DNA of 64,000 nt from a virus. Below the pieces are notes generated by a model that saw only the letters and a program-made list of their open reading frames with translations, did not search any database and was not told the DNA's origin. Position 1 is the stretch's first letter. Each line of letters opens with the position of its first letter. Below are positions 29,401 through 37,958 of the stretch, piece after piece. Location: the IMG/VR virus record IMGVR_UViG_3300042868_006787, positions 18,054 to 82,053 of that record. The stretch is one strand, 5' to 3'. Both the position numbers and the translations under genes were made by a program.

Positions 29401-30018
29401 AGAAACTGTCTGTCCTAAAGAAGTTGTATTAAAATTTTCAGAACATTGTGCAACAGTTATTCCATTAGTAAAAATTTGATAACTATCTGTAGAAGCAGCC
29501 CCTCCCTCAAATTTTATTTTTAATATTGGTCTAAAGGATGTAACTTGATCTGGAAATATTGAGGTGTGAGAAATAAAAATCCATTTTCCAAAAATACCAG
29601 AAGAGTACTGAGTAACCTTTTCAATAGTTTCAGCAGAAGAAGTATCATTATATTCAAACCCAATTGATACTGATTTCAAGTATGGGCTATCTGTATAGAT
29701 ATAACATCCTGTAGTTAGAGTTTCTAAATCAAAGTTTAGTTCATTTAAGTTTTCTAAATCATCCCCGACAAATTTAATTTCTTTTTCTGTGCCAACAAAA
29801 TCGTCAAATTCAACTAAGTTCAGTATGCTGTTTGCAAAAGGCTTGTTTAAATCTTGGCTACTAGATATGACATTCGCACCAACAAAGTCCCAGTTTATTA
29901 AATTTCTTTGTGTATTGGAAATTAAAGATAGATAATCGACGTCATCGTCTAATGACCAAAGACCTATGGGGTGCTCTGCAAAAATTTTTTCTGCATATAA
30001 ATTAGATTTAATAGACAT
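26428..30018 (-). CDS. large LamG-like virion surface protein
   Basis: A 1196-residue protein built of beta sandwiches. Residues about 270-400 look like a LamG/concanavalin module (YKEYTIEMWIKISPDS, LLINGEQVIALNID), and a second related module follows near 990-1130 (VTALQMWLRYDFDKF ... LAFYINGNLVKDPI). Such modules usually bind glycans. It is encoded between the RNR and the portal rather than with the tail-tip genes, and could be a side fibre or head fibre. No enzymatic motif was found. Confidence 0.8.
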   Translation of the reverse strand: MSIKSNLYAEKIFAEHPIGLWSLDDDVDYLSLISNTQRNLINWDFVGANVISSSQDLNKPFANSILNLVEFDDFVGTEKEIKFVGDDLENLNELNFDLETLTTGCYIYTDSPYLKSVSIGFEYNDTSSAETIEKVTQYSSGIFGKWIFISHTSIFPDQVTSFRPILKIKFEGGAASTDSYQIFTNGITVAQCSENFNTTSLGQTVSPFPSNIGLTGIDGVVDLNSYALGIKNGYYLVNNNSLTAKNSSIPMVYGSDSITKIIPNENNPSLIIPGFGFLNETGRYKEYTIEMWIKISPDSNTALRIFGPIGSTDGLYVEDGFITLVIGKHFASHYVGEWYRPMLVQIKLSSNNASLLINGEQVIALNIDMSNIDLPLEFNESNKELDWLGFYSYENVYPYEIDCIAIYSYLVADLVAKKRWVYGQAVTSPESINSAYGATSAYIDYPFAEYAANYTYPDIGKWSQATTDNLSITAKTMSLAKYNLPTMFLDDYTNEKFLNDNSLVQNESVNYFTFRPNEDWNNKKTYAYFDNFSIIKEDIHGLVGVIKFEEASEDIQTIFEIYNIDNGNYFKATLEDDVIKYYFSYNNNVIVLNESASVLPNAYLPIGFKLAKMIEYFGSNLSTFFGSKNRLRVYLGANHSGLENFKGKFYKFHIFSNYNSSLVSSLFEINGLADVEAGNSFMAHTSTYTLIPELRYNKFYLDTASAGYWEDYIPLSYFGSYIDDLEGKNHYDLDLLQFNIDYPSPTVIYSTEQQAPWDYNDLELRYDHTVQQSYNQLDNALFSGWENYEDIEQQSIKSYFYNTDNSAVKSYISIQYITAGANKNLNEFSIVQALRNDKILDISNYSNWQNTVFEVADNTIIYPPTGVDFNLLAVVVHLVFNLKGTQNKNLGLKKLEIASQAFDHNSATKIGTRFGTPIYPYKKSGIYYDYKAKNPISIFKESVPYLYSTRKSGIEVRGSFHPYVNRGIGIPINSSLSNNYRVTALQMWLRYDFDKFPYGATQVFELEHKNDIIQFFVSASSQRGNRGKLFAVNKATGQQVNGLAFYINGNLVKDPILEAKEWSVIGVSFASSINMDNFLGHINLNGPFVFNNIASYQSTALQEIQSKVYRPWLRVKNSGSSDLYWTYWYTSYNWDGVLVLSSSELYGVNPASVYEAYIGRNKFVIDSNTSESLNFIADSVKIYSEMSWQTQTVTPV

Positions 30019-30038
30019 TGTTAGTCTATTTTATCATA

Positions 30039-30638
30039 TTAACGGTTTTCCCAAAGAGGATTTCCCCAATAGATGTCCTCATACTTTAAACCTGGATAGG
30101 GAGACTGTCCAGTTGGAGCATTCCAAAAATCAGATATAAACATTGGTTTTTTTTCAACAGTAGTAATCTCTCTTGAAAATTCCTCAGTTTCTGGGAAAAT
30201 TATACAATCTCCAGCAATCAAATTTTTTGCAATTTTATAGTTATTAAATTTAAAGATTCCTCCATCATGGCAATCATTCCACTTTATAATTGACCTAAAC
30301 ACATTTTCAGGCCTATCTGCTGAATGACCTGCTGAAATATTTTTTCCTGGGGCATATCTCATAATATAACTCTTTCCTAAAATAGGTGGGTCATATTTAA
30401 TTCCAGACATTTGAGAAACGGCTTCCTGTATTGCATTACAATATTTTTCAAAGATAGAAACAACCTCTCTTGGCATATCTCCATAAGTGGTTATGTCAAA
30501 GTTTATTCCTTCTTGGCTAAATAGAGGGTCATGTAATGGGATATGATCTTCTTTAGTATTAAATTTAACTGAATCAACAAATTTGCCAATTAGTTCTAAG
30601 TTTTCTGCTGTTGCTACATTTATTATTTGATAATTCAT
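30039..30638 (-). CDS. 2OG-Fe(II) oxygenase-like protein
   Basis: A 199-residue protein resembling the prolyl-4-hydroxylase fold: SAGHSADRP carries a possible metal-binding H-x-x-D, then FRSIIKWNDCHDGGIFKFN, an LIAGDCIIFP turn typical of the jelly roll, and a C-terminal MFISDFWN strand. The distal His and the Arg that holds 2-oxoglutarate are not clear, so it may be inactive or divergent. AGGAGATAAA precedes the ATG. It sits just after the RNR gene and is one of six 2OG-like genes in this window. Confidence 0.65.
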   Translation of the reverse strand: MNYQIINVATAENLELIGKFVDSVKFNTKEDHIPLHDPLFSQEGINFDITTYGDMPREVVSIFEKYCNAIQEAVSQMSGIKYDPPILGKSYIMRYAPGKNISAGHSADRPENVFRSIIKWNDCHDGGIFKFNNYKIAKNLIAGDCIIFPETEEFSREITTVEKKPMFISDFWNAPTGQSPYPGLKYEDIYWGNPLWENR

Positions 30639-30647
30639 TTTATCTCC

Positions 30648-32678
30648 TTAGTAAAACTTAATTTCGCAGGCATCTGTACTACAATAAGCCTCGCCCTGTG
30701 CTTCTAAATTTTTTACGCCATCGTAAATAGCAGACCAATCAATCTTTCCAATTTTTCCAACATAAGAATTATATTCTTCTTTGGTTATTTGAGTATAAGG
30801 TTGCTGTGGATATGTTTTATTTCCCATGGGCAAGAATGATACTGCTTTTAATTGCCCCTCGTACATGTGTAAGGCGGGAGCAATAAACTTAGACTCTGTT
30901 TCTTTATCAAATGAAAGTGTTACAGATACCCCATTGTCTGACCAATATTTTTGAGCAGTTGCTGCTAGACCAATTTTTTCAAAAAGACTTACATCTTTTT
31001 CAGATCTTGGGTGCCCAGATGCTACTGGGAAATATACTACTGAAGTGTTTGCTGATACTACATCATCTTCAATTTTATATCCTGCTGCTTTAAATAAATG
31101 CATCATTGGATCTGTATTGCCAAACCTTATAGCACGAAGATAAAATTCTCCTCCTGGACCCCAATGAACTCCTGGAGTAGCACCAGAAAGCAATGAAACA
31201 GAGCCAGAAGGTTTGACGGTAGTTACACGAATTGACTCTCTAACGCATAGCCATTCCGAATAACTATGGTCATATGAGCGAATCTTTCGATACCCTTCAT
31301 CCATCCATTGTCGTACCGTTGGCATACCTTTAGTGTCTGCAAAAGATGCAATTCCAGTTAAAGATGTTCCAATACGACGATTACGTTGCATAATTCCATT
31401 TGTGGTTTGCCAGTGTGTTGGCATGAGTGTTACAGTTTTGCCATATAGATATGCAAACTTCAATGTGCGTAAAAAATCTTCTTTGTCTTCATGTCTATTA
31501 AGATGAACTTCTACTAATGTGCAAAGTTCGTAAGACTCTAGTGGTTGTTCAGCGCAAGGATTAAATCCCATGATACGAGAATCTTTTCCATCTGCAGGAT
31601 CTGCAAGGCGTCCATAGTTACGAGCAACATCTAGCCAAATAAAACCTGGCTCTCCGTTATCTACAATTAGGTCAACATAGTCTTCATATTTTGTTCCAAC
31701 TTCTGCTGAAATAGAATTATTAGACATCCAGGCCCATCCTGGATTTTCTGAATCAAAAGAATTTCTATCTGGAAAAACCTCTGCATTTTTTAAATTAATA
31801 AAATCTTTATCTTCTGGTAACCCTAAAGCCAATGTAGCAGAACGACGAACATTTCCAGAAACAACACATGTGCCAATAAGGTTTACAATATCTACTATTG
31901 CACGAGAATCAAGTGTTTCTCCTGCTCTACCACCAATTACTTTATCTATCTTATTGTGTAATGCAATAAGTGGTCCTGGGCCGCTGGCAACCCCTCCAAA
32001 GCCTTTTATAGGGGCTCCTAGAGGACGGATAAGGTCATAGTTAAACTTTTGTATAGCCTGATTAGGGCGCAGGTATGAATTTAAAAGCATTCTTACAGAA
32101 TCTACCCAGCCTTCACGAGTATCTGGAATATCCCAGATATTTTCTGGTTCTGTTGGAGAGTAAATAGACATTTCTTTATCTTGTCCAAGAGTATCGAACC
32201 CTACTCCTATGCCTAACATTAATGCATCCATAACCCAAGCGAACAATGCTCCTGGATCGTTTCTGTCAATATCACGGGTAGAGACCATTGCACAATTTTG
32301 AAGAGATGCAGAGTTACGGCTTTCCATAGTCATTGGAGTTCCAAAAGCCCAAAGACCACGACCAGGTGGTGTCCATTTTAATGTAAATAAACGGTCGTAT
32401 GCTTCTTGAGCAGATTTTTGAGCCTTATAATCATTCCACGGGAGTCTATTTTCTTTAGCATGATTTTTTTGTACTGAATACATTCCTTCAACTACACGTT
32501 TGCAAACTTCATGCCATCTTTCTTTAGTCCCATCTTCTTTCATCCTAGAATAAGTACGAATAAAAGTGATTTCTCCTAAAGAGTTAGTAGCAGCATCTTT
32601 AAATCCAAAAGGAGGTTCTGTTTGTTTATAACTCTCTAGGAATTCTGGCGATAATTTAAAAGAAAAAAAGTCTAACAT
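30648..32678 (-). CDS. nrdJ: adenosylcobalamin-dependent ribonucleoside-triphosphate reductase (class II)
   Basis: A 676-residue monomeric class II RNR of the Lactobacillus RTPR type, which reduces NTPs to dNTPs using coenzyme B12. Visible residues: C129 (LQNCAMV) and C386 (ELCTLVEV) as the redox pair, C375 and E377 in the active loop FNPCAEQPL, GTCVVSGNVRRSATLAL, the TTVKPSGSVSLLSGATPG loop, and a C-terminal shuttle pair C666/C671 (CSTDAC). It is shorter than the typical about 739 residues. A GGAGG site lies before the ATG. It supplies dNTPs without a separate small subunit, so it depends on host B12. Confidence 0.95.
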   Translation of the reverse strand: MLDFFSFKLSPEFLESYKQTEPPFGFKDAATNSLGEITFIRTYSRMKEDGTKERWHEVCKRVVEGMYSVQKNHAKENRLPWNDYKAQKSAQEAYDRLFTLKWTPPGRGLWAFGTPMTMESRNSASLQNCAMVSTRDIDRNDPGALFAWVMDALMLGIGVGFDTLGQDKEMSIYSPTEPENIWDIPDTREGWVDSVRMLLNSYLRPNQAIQKFNYDLIRPLGAPIKGFGGVASGPGPLIALHNKIDKVIGGRAGETLDSRAIVDIVNLIGTCVVSGNVRRSATLALGLPEDKDFINLKNAEVFPDRNSFDSENPGWAWMSNNSISAEVGTKYEDYVDLIVDNGEPGFIWLDVARNYGRLADPADGKDSRIMGFNPCAEQPLESYELCTLVEVHLNRHEDKEDFLRTLKFAYLYGKTVTLMPTHWQTTNGIMQRNRRIGTSLTGIASFADTKGMPTVRQWMDEGYRKIRSYDHSYSEWLCVRESIRVTTVKPSGSVSLLSGATPGVHWGPGGEFYLRAIRFGNTDPMMHLFKAAGYKIEDDVVSANTSVVYFPVASGHPRSEKDVSLFEKIGLAATAQKYWSDNGVSVTLSFDKETESKFIAPALHMYEGQLKAVSFLPMGNKTYPQQPYTQITKEEYNSYVGKIGKIDWSAIYDGVKNLEAQGEAYCSTDACEIKFY

Positions 32679-32720
32679 AGGCGTAAATCCTCCGAATTTA
32701 TTTGAATAATTAGTAGTGTA

Positions 32721-32754
32721 AGTATAGCAGAGTTTTTTAAATTATAAAACTCTG
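32721..32754 (-). promoter_or_regulatory. promoter with palindromic operator upstream of RNR
   Basis: Minus strand: the perfect inverted repeat CAGAGTTTT-N9-AAAACTCTG (32728-32754) lies where the -35 should be, one base before the -10 TATACT (32721-32726). A related stretch, AAACTCTATACTT, occurs about 35 bases further upstream, possibly a second promoter. It could be an operator or the end of the upstream oxygenase transcript; no T-run supports a terminator. Confidence 0.5.
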
Positions 32755-32802
32755 TCTAAAGTTAAAGTATAGAGTTTTAAAGTTTAACAAACTGTCCAGA
32801 TT

Positions 32803-33498
32803 TTATAATAACACAAAACTATTATCATTATAGGTTTCTATAGGATCTATATTTTTATTAATAGGAAAAATATCGTATGCAATTGTAATCCTATCCTTTG
32901 AAAGATTCCAAGGAGCCATAGCATGTGCGTGGCCTGTTTCTGAAAGAATTGCAACATTGTTTTTATTATTAATAATTACATCTTTACCAAAAATTTTATA
33001 ATATGTTTTAGAAGGCTCTGCTGAAACCGAATAATAGCCATGAAGAAATGGGAAGCCTTCTCCTCCATGATCGTGCCAAGGCATTTTTTCTATCATCTCT
33101 TCAGTTATCTCAATATCCTCATTTGTACTATTTTTTACACTATATAAATTAAACCATCCATGAATAGAAAAGTCTTGATCTTCAAAATTTACACCATAAT
33201 ACTCGCAAGCCTCAATAGTCATAGATCTTATAGATTTTAATAAATTAATTAATGCTGGATGTTTAAAATTAAATATATTGTAATACTCGGTTGTCATTGA
33301 TGGAATTCCATCTTTTTTATCAATAAACATTTCCTTTGGAAATTTAGTCATTGTATGATCTGTAACCTCATTAATCTTAAAAAATTGCTCGGCATATATT
33401 AAGTAATTAACTTTATGCAGAAATGAGTATAAATCTTCTAAGTCATTATCTAATTCCCTAGAAAAAAATTTATGCTGTTTTTTCAAATGATTTTTCAT
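32803..33498 (-). CDS. 2OG-Fe(II) oxygenase-like protein, paralogue 3
   Basis: A 231-residue protein, the third of three tandem paralogues. It keeps PWHDHGG (metal-binding His cluster), FLHGYYSVSAEPS, the LSETGHAHAMAPW turn and RITIAYDIFP, the order of a double-stranded beta-helix 2OG oxygenase. The start is the ATG at 33496-33498 overlapping the upstream stop (ATGA); an ATG 15 bases earlier gives an unlikely MDSII extension. It probably hydroxylates a protein or small molecule; the substrate is unknown. Confidence 0.78.
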   Translation of the reverse strand: MKNHLKKQHKFFSRELDNDLEDLYSFLHKVNYLIYAEQFFKINEVTDHTMTKFPKEMFIDKKDGIPSMTTEYYNIFNFKHPALINLLKSIRSMTIEACEYYGVNFEDQDFSIHGWFNLYSVKNSTNEDIEITEEMIEKMPWHDHGGEGFPFLHGYYSVSAEPSKTYYKIFGKDVIINNKNNVAILSETGHAHAMAPWNLSKDRITIAYDIFPINKNIDPIETYNDNSFVLL

Positions 33499-34154
33499 GA
33501 TAATGGAATCCATTTTCCTGGTTTGCCACCAGACATCATAGCAGATGGAACTATATCATAGGCAATTGTTATTCTTGGGTTTTTTTGAAACCAATCATCT
33601 CTTCCATGTGGGTGACCAGTTTCTGAAATAATTGCTCTATTGTTTTTATTTACATTTTCAAAAATTTTATCTTCATTTCTGTCTATTTTATAAAAAGTAG
33701 AAGATGGCTCTGCATCTACACAGTAATATCCATGAAATGCTGGTGCGCCAATTCCATTCATATGATCATGAAAATGATTTGGATACTTTAATGGATTAAC
33801 TCCCCCATTTTTTCCTTCATTTGGAGTTTCCTGGTCTAAATTGAACCATCCGTGAATTAAATATTTTTCTTTATCCATATCTATTTCATAATATTCACAA
33901 ACATCTTTCATTAATTTTCCAAGAGACTTGTAGAGTTGATAAATGCCTGGATGAATAAAAGTAAAAATATTATAATGATCAATGCCTAACTTTGTTAAAG
34001 ATCCCATCCCTTTTCCATGCTTAAGCATTTCTTCTTTTGAAACATTTAGAATATTTTCATCTAAAATTAAAGATTCCATATCAACTAGATAAGACTTAAG
34101 ACTATTTAAATCATTATCTAAAACAACATTAAAAAATTTTTGTGGTTTACTCAT
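33495..34154 (-). CDS. 2OG-Fe(II) oxygenase-like protein, paralogue 2
   Basis: A 219-residue paralogue of its two neighbours. It shares KFFxxxLDxDL at the N-terminus, HFHDHMNG (metal site), FHGYYCVDAEPSSTFYKI, LSETGHPH-like ISETGHPHGRDDW and RITIAYDIVP. The segment HFHDHMNGIG differs most from the WHEHGG type, so substrate or activity may differ. The start at 34152-34154 overlaps the upstream stop as ATGA. The tail ending in KWIPL is shared with paralogue 1 (HWIPL). Confidence 0.78.
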   Translation of the reverse strand: MSKPQKFFNVVLDNDLNSLKSYLVDMESLILDENILNVSKEEMLKHGKGMGSLTKLGIDHYNIFTFIHPGIYQLYKSLGKLMKDVCEYYEIDMDKEKYLIHGWFNLDQETPNEGKNGGVNPLKYPNHFHDHMNGIGAPAFHGYYCVDAEPSSTFYKIDRNEDKIFENVNKNNRAIISETGHPHGRDDWFQKNPRITIAYDIVPSAMMSGGKPGKWIPLS

Positions 34155-34798
34155 GCCAGTGGAATCCAGTGCTGTTCCCAATTATGCATAATTCCTTTAA
34201 AAGGAATAACATCATAGGCAATTGTTATTCTTGGACCTTCCCAGTCCCAATCAGCCATGGCATGGGGATGGCCAGTTTCAGAAAGAATGGCTCTATTATT
34301 TTTATTTATATTTTCAAATTCTTTATCAAATACTTTGTAGTGAGTTGTTGATGGTTCTGCTTTTACAGAATAATAACCGTGAAACCACGGAGCGCCAGAG
34401 CCACCATGTTCGTGCCAATCAAGTTTTCCGGTGTGATTGTAATTAACATTAAACCAACCTTGTACCCAAAAATCCTCTTTTTCAAAATCAAGATCATAAT
34501 GTTTACAGGCTTCAATAGTCATAGACCTTACAGATCTAAACAATTTATGAATTGCTGGATGATAAAATTGAAAAACATTATATTTATTCCATTTGCTTGT
34601 AGTTATACTTCCAGAAGAGTCCCAAAGCGTCTTTTCATCTTTATCATTTTTTAATATTTCGCCTTTTTTAATACGTTCAGATTGTATAATTAAAAAATTT
34701 GATAAATTATCTAGGTCAGAATCTAAAGTTCTTTCAAAAAATTTATGAGGAACGTTTTTATTTTGACTAGTGCTGTTTAAAGAAATATTTTCGTACAT
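34151..34798 (-). CDS. 2OG-Fe(II) oxygenase-like protein, paralogue 1
   Basis: A 215-residue protein. The likely active site is W-H129-E-H131-GG, followed by WFHGYYSVKAEPSTTHYKVF, LSETGHPHAMADW (H177/H179) and the 2-oxoglutarate-binding R190 in GPRITIAYDVIP. This is the first gene of the trio. Upstream are TGATATACT and TGGAGAC, so the trio has its own promoter directly after the Fn3-repeat-Hint gene. Neighbouring proline-rich virion proteins make them candidate substrates, by inference. Confidence 0.8.
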   Translation of the reverse strand: MYENISLNSTSQNKNVPHKFFERTLDSDLDNLSNFLIIQSERIKKGEILKNDKDEKTLWDSSGSITTSKWNKYNVFQFYHPAIHKLFRSVRSMTIEACKHYDLDFEKEDFWVQGWFNVNYNHTGKLDWHEHGGSGAPWFHGYYSVKAEPSTTHYKVFDKEFENINKNNRAILSETGHPHAMADWDWEGPRITIAYDVIPFKGIMHNWEQHWIPLA

Positions 34799-34819
34799 TT
34801 AGTCTCCATTTCTTTATAT

Positions 34820-34828
34820 AGTATATCA
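34820..34828 (-). promoter_or_regulatory. extended -10 promoter of the oxygenase trio
   Basis: Minus strand TGATATACT, about 20 bases before the ATG, with TGGAGAC as ribosome site in between. Confidence 0.55.
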
Positions 34829-34846
34829 TAAAGATAAATGAGATTT

Positions 34847-36127
34847 TTACTTATTATGTACTAGATAATCTCCAGCAATAAACCAGTCTTGTGGCTCACA
34901 GTTAAACTGATAGACTACGGACTCTGAAATATCAGTTGTTATAGATACAATTTCTATTTCTGAAAAAGATCCATCTTGTTCAACTTTTATTAAAATATCT
35001 CCTTCTTCTATTTCAGAAGCATTTTTAACAACATAGGATGACCCCACTTTAGCAAAAAATGGCTGTGTCATTGAATATTTGCTATGGGATTCTCCATTAA
35101 AATATACAACTGAATACTTTGTTGATGGAACAATATTTACAACAGTTGTTGAAACTATTCCATTTGAAGTTAATGCTGAACTAGAAAATTCTGAGTAGTC
35201 ATAATCTCCAGCATCCCCTTCAGTTGACAATTCTGACAAACCTACTGAGTATACAGCATCTCCAACCTGAATATCTTTTGCTGCAACCAAACCAGTTGGC
35301 GTTCTAATTAGTGTGTCTGCTTCAATACAAGCACGTCCTCCTGGTGAAAAACCAAACGGTGTAAATCCAAATGGTGTAAATCCAAATGCGCCAAATGGTG
35401 TAAATCCAAATGCGCCAAATGGTGTAAATCCAAATGGTGTAAATCCAAATGCGCCAAATGGTGTAAATGAAAATGCATCAAACGGTACAAAACCAAATGC
35501 ACCGAATGGTGCAAAACCAAATGGTGTAAATGAGAATGATGTTACTGATCCTGAAGCAGCAGATGTGCCTGAATTACCGTTAGCGTTAGTTGCATAAACG
35601 GTGTATGTTTGTGCTGTTCCCGCTTCTTGCCCTACAGAAACAGATGTTCCCGCCTGTGTTGCTCCCTTGCCATCGCTAGAAGCCCAAGTGTAAGAAGTAA
35701 TAGCACTTCCACCAGTTGCTGGTGCTGACCAAGAAACGTCGTCGTTTGCCGCTCCACCTTGTGCAGTTGCGCTAGGTGCTGATGGAGTTGCAGGAACTGT
35801 TGTTGCAGTTACTGAGCCGCTTGCTGCACTTGCTGCCGATGTTCCATAAGTATTAGTTGCAGTTACTGTAAATGTATAAGCAGTATCACTTGATAAACCT
35901 GTAACCCGAATTGGAGAACTCGAGCCAGAAGCGGTGTAACTTCCTGGGGTTGATAAAACTGTATAAGAGGTTGCAGCATTTCTTGGGTCTGCAGTGAAGG
36001 AAACATCTACAGCACCATCATTATATGGACGAGCAGTTCCAACATTGGATGCAGAATCAATTGTTGGTGCATATGGCATTAAAAAGTCATTAGCACCTTG
36101 CGATTTACGACCACTTCTTTTACTCAT
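34847..36127 (-). CDS. Fn3 - FGFTPF repeat - Hint domain virion protein
   Basis: A 426-residue protein with four parts. Residues 1-15 are basic. Two fibronectin-III modules follow (about 20-110 and 115-197; TYTFTVTATN is diagnostic). Residues 197-262 are an aromatic-proline repeat of FGFTPFGAFGFTPF type. Residues 267-426 are a Hint (hedgehog/intein) domain beginning at Cys267 (CIEADTLIRTPTGL, then IQVGDAV) and ending FIAGDYLVHNK. The C-terminal HN is followed only by Lys, so no C-extein exists and splicing cannot occur. N-terminal cleavage or thioester transfer of the repeat part is possible. The block-B His is replaced by Gln (SMTQPF). It lies just after a fibre gene. Confidence 0.85.
   Translation of the reverse strand: MSKRSGRKSQGANDFLMPYAPTIDSASNVGTARPYNDGAVDVSFTADPRNAATSYTVLSTPGSYTASGSSSPIRVTGLSSDTAYTFTVTATNTYGTSAASAASGSVTATTVPATPSAPSATAQGGAANDDVSWSAPATGGSAITSYTWASSDGKGATQAGTSVSVGQEAGTAQTYTVYATNANGNSGTSAASGSVTSFSFTPFGFAPFGAFGFVPFDAFSFTPFGAFGFTPFGFTPFGAFGFTPFGAFGFTPFGFTPFGFSPGGRACIEADTLIRTPTGLVAAKDIQVGDAVYSVGLSELSTEGDAGDYDYSEFSSSALTSNGIVSTTVVNIVPSTKYSVVYFNGESHSKYSMTQPFFAKVGSSYVVKNASEIEEGDILIKVEQDGSFSEIEIVSITTDISESVVYQFNCEPQDWFIAGDYLVHNK
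35342..35539 (-). repeat. FGFTPF-coding tandem repeat, copy A
   Basis: Near-identical coding repeats with 18- and 33-base periods, built from GGATTTACACCATTT and GGCGCATTT units, encode about 11 FxPF motifs. DNA-level identity is higher than protein conservation requires, so the array probably expands and contracts. The plus-strand frame opposite it (NGVNPNAPNGV) is a shadow. Confidence 0.85.
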
Positions 36128-36171
36128 AAACTCTTCTCCCCTTATTTATTAATTTTTTTCCTGTCTAACAA

Positions 36172-37911
36172 TTACGCTGAAAGATCTCCAAAGACTACCC
36201 AAGAGTTTTCTGCTCTCTTAAATAATGTTGCAGATGACCAACGTGTACGAAGTTTAAGTCCAGGAGTAGCATTTACTGTTACTCCAGCATCGCCAGCAAT
36301 TGTAACCTGTCCAGTGTTAGTCTGTAGAATATCCAATGTGGTTCCTACTGGATAAGCAACTGCGCTATTTAGTGGGATGGTGATTGTTGTTCCTGATTCT
36401 GAACTTACTTCAATTAATGAGTCTCTTTCTGATTCTGCTGAAAGAGTATAAGAAGCAGTCTTTGAAATAATTGGTGTTCGTGAAGGAACGCCTTCTTTTG
36501 TTTGTGTTCCGTCTGGGAATACTACTCCAGATGAGGGGGTTACTGTTGTAGCCTCAAGTGCAGCAACTTTAATGTCATCAAGTGACCCTTCTGTAAAATC
36601 AATGGTAGTTGTTGGCTCTGTTGTTACGCCTTTAAACAGTTTCCACTTAGCATCAGATGCGTCTCTTACTAATCCTGAGTGTTTTGCTGTTCCATCATTG
36701 TATGCAACTACAAGGCCAAGGTCAATCGTATTTGCTGGATTTTCGTGAGCAAGTTGAAGAATATTGTCTTCAACTGTAATACTCGTTGATGATACTGCAA
36801 AGGTATTTCCATTTACTGTTAAATTTCCATCTACAGTAAGAGCGTCAACTGTTGTTGTTCCTGTAAATGTTGGTCCTGCAAGATTAGCCTTAAGATCAAG
36901 GGCTGTCTGTGTAGCACTTGATACTGGCTTATTTGCATCTGATGTATTGTCAACATCTGAAAGCCCTACCATAGTCTTTGTAACTGCTCCTTCTGCAATT
37001 TTTGCAGTAGTTACTGCTGCATTAGCAAGTTTTTCTGTTGTAACAGAAAGGCCACCAAGTTCATTAGTTCCAACTGAGTCATCACTTAAATGTGATTGTG
37101 AAATTGCATTGTCTGCAATCTTAGGTCCAGTTACTGCTGCATTTGCAATTTTTGCTGTTGTGACAGAATCAGAAACTGGAGTTCTTTCATCTGAAAGACG
37201 TGAATCGTTTGTGTAAACAAGGTTTAGTGTATTTGAAATACCATGTACGCTTGTATTTCCTGATTCATGGTCTGCTAATGAATTAGAAACTGCAACAAGA
37301 TCTTCGTCATAGACTAGACTAAATACGTTTGAGATACCATGGACATTTGAGGTTGCTGATTCATGACCTGCTAATGAATTAGAAACTACATCAAGATCTT
37401 CATCATAGACTAAGGTAAAAGCGTTTATAATACCATGGACATTTGAGGTTGCGTTAGCATGATTTTCAACTGAAGTTTTGACTGCATAATGATCTTGATC
37501 AAGTACTGACAAGGCATTATTTGTGCTTGCAATAGAGTTGCTAAGGCTAGAATTAGTATTACTTTGCTGTGTTAAAACATTTTGGATGTTTGCAAGATTT
37601 TGAGTAATCGAATTTGCAAATCCTGCGTCATCTCCAATTGCTGCTGCAATCTCATTAAGAGTATTTAGTGTGTTTGGTGCTGCGTCGATAACCGCATCAA
37701 TTGCATTATTTATAGCAGTAGTAACCTCTGATGAATCAAATACAATGGAGGCATCTACGAAATATTGTAGGCTTGCAAATGCAGTACTTCCATTACCTAC
37801 TTTAAACTTGTTGGTATCTGTTTCAAAGCCAATTTCTCCTGCGCCCAGTACTGGATTTGCTGCAGCCCATTGTGCTGCTGTACCTCTGCGCTGTTGCATT
37901 CTAGTTGCCAT
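36172..37911 (-). CDS. tail fibre protein
   Basis: A 579-residue protein. The N-terminus (MATRMQQRRGTAAQWAAANP, then GEIGFETDTNKFKVGNG) is the well-known attachment start of many phage fibres. The middle contains three copies of a HExxTSVHGISNxxxLVYDEDL-type repeat and a run of SVTTAKIANAAV-like repeats that probably form a triple helix. The C-terminal 100 residues (VTVNATPGLKLRTRWSS ... NSWVVFGDLSA) recur in the fibre encoded at 46398-47018. AGGAGG precedes the ATG. It is followed by the Hint protein. Confidence 0.88.
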   Translation of the reverse strand: MATRMQQRRGTAAQWAAANPVLGAGEIGFETDTNKFKVGNGSTAFASLQYFVDASIVFDSSEVTTAINNAIDAVIDAAPNTLNTLNEIAAAIGDDAGFANSITQNLANIQNVLTQQSNTNSSLSNSIASTNNALSVLDQDHYAVKTSVENHANATSNVHGIINAFTLVYDEDLDVVSNSLAGHESATSNVHGISNVFSLVYDEDLVAVSNSLADHESGNTSVHGISNTLNLVYTNDSRLSDERTPVSDSVTTAKIANAAVTGPKIADNAISQSHLSDDSVGTNELGGLSVTTEKLANAAVTTAKIAEGAVTKTMVGLSDVDNTSDANKPVSSATQTALDLKANLAGPTFTGTTTVDALTVDGNLTVNGNTFAVSSTSITVEDNILQLAHENPANTIDLGLVVAYNDGTAKHSGLVRDASDAKWKLFKGVTTEPTTTIDFTEGSLDDIKVAALEATTVTPSSGVVFPDGTQTKEGVPSRTPIISKTASYTLSAESERDSLIEVSSESGTTITIPLNSAVAYPVGTTLDILQTNTGQVTIAGDAGVTVNATPGLKLRTRWSSATLFKRAENSWVVFGDLSA

Positions 37912-37958
37912 TTTTTATTTCCTCCTGGGGGTTATGGGTATAATTATAACAGATTATT

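Noticed and set aside
35313-35597. Plus-strand frame coding NGVNPNAPNGV repeats
   Set aside because: It is the antisense image of the FGFTPF repeat; no start signal, and the minus frame continues into Fn3 and Hint domains.
34847-36127. Splicing intein
   Set aside because: The Hint domain ends HN-Lys-stop; with no C-extein, protein splicing is impossible.
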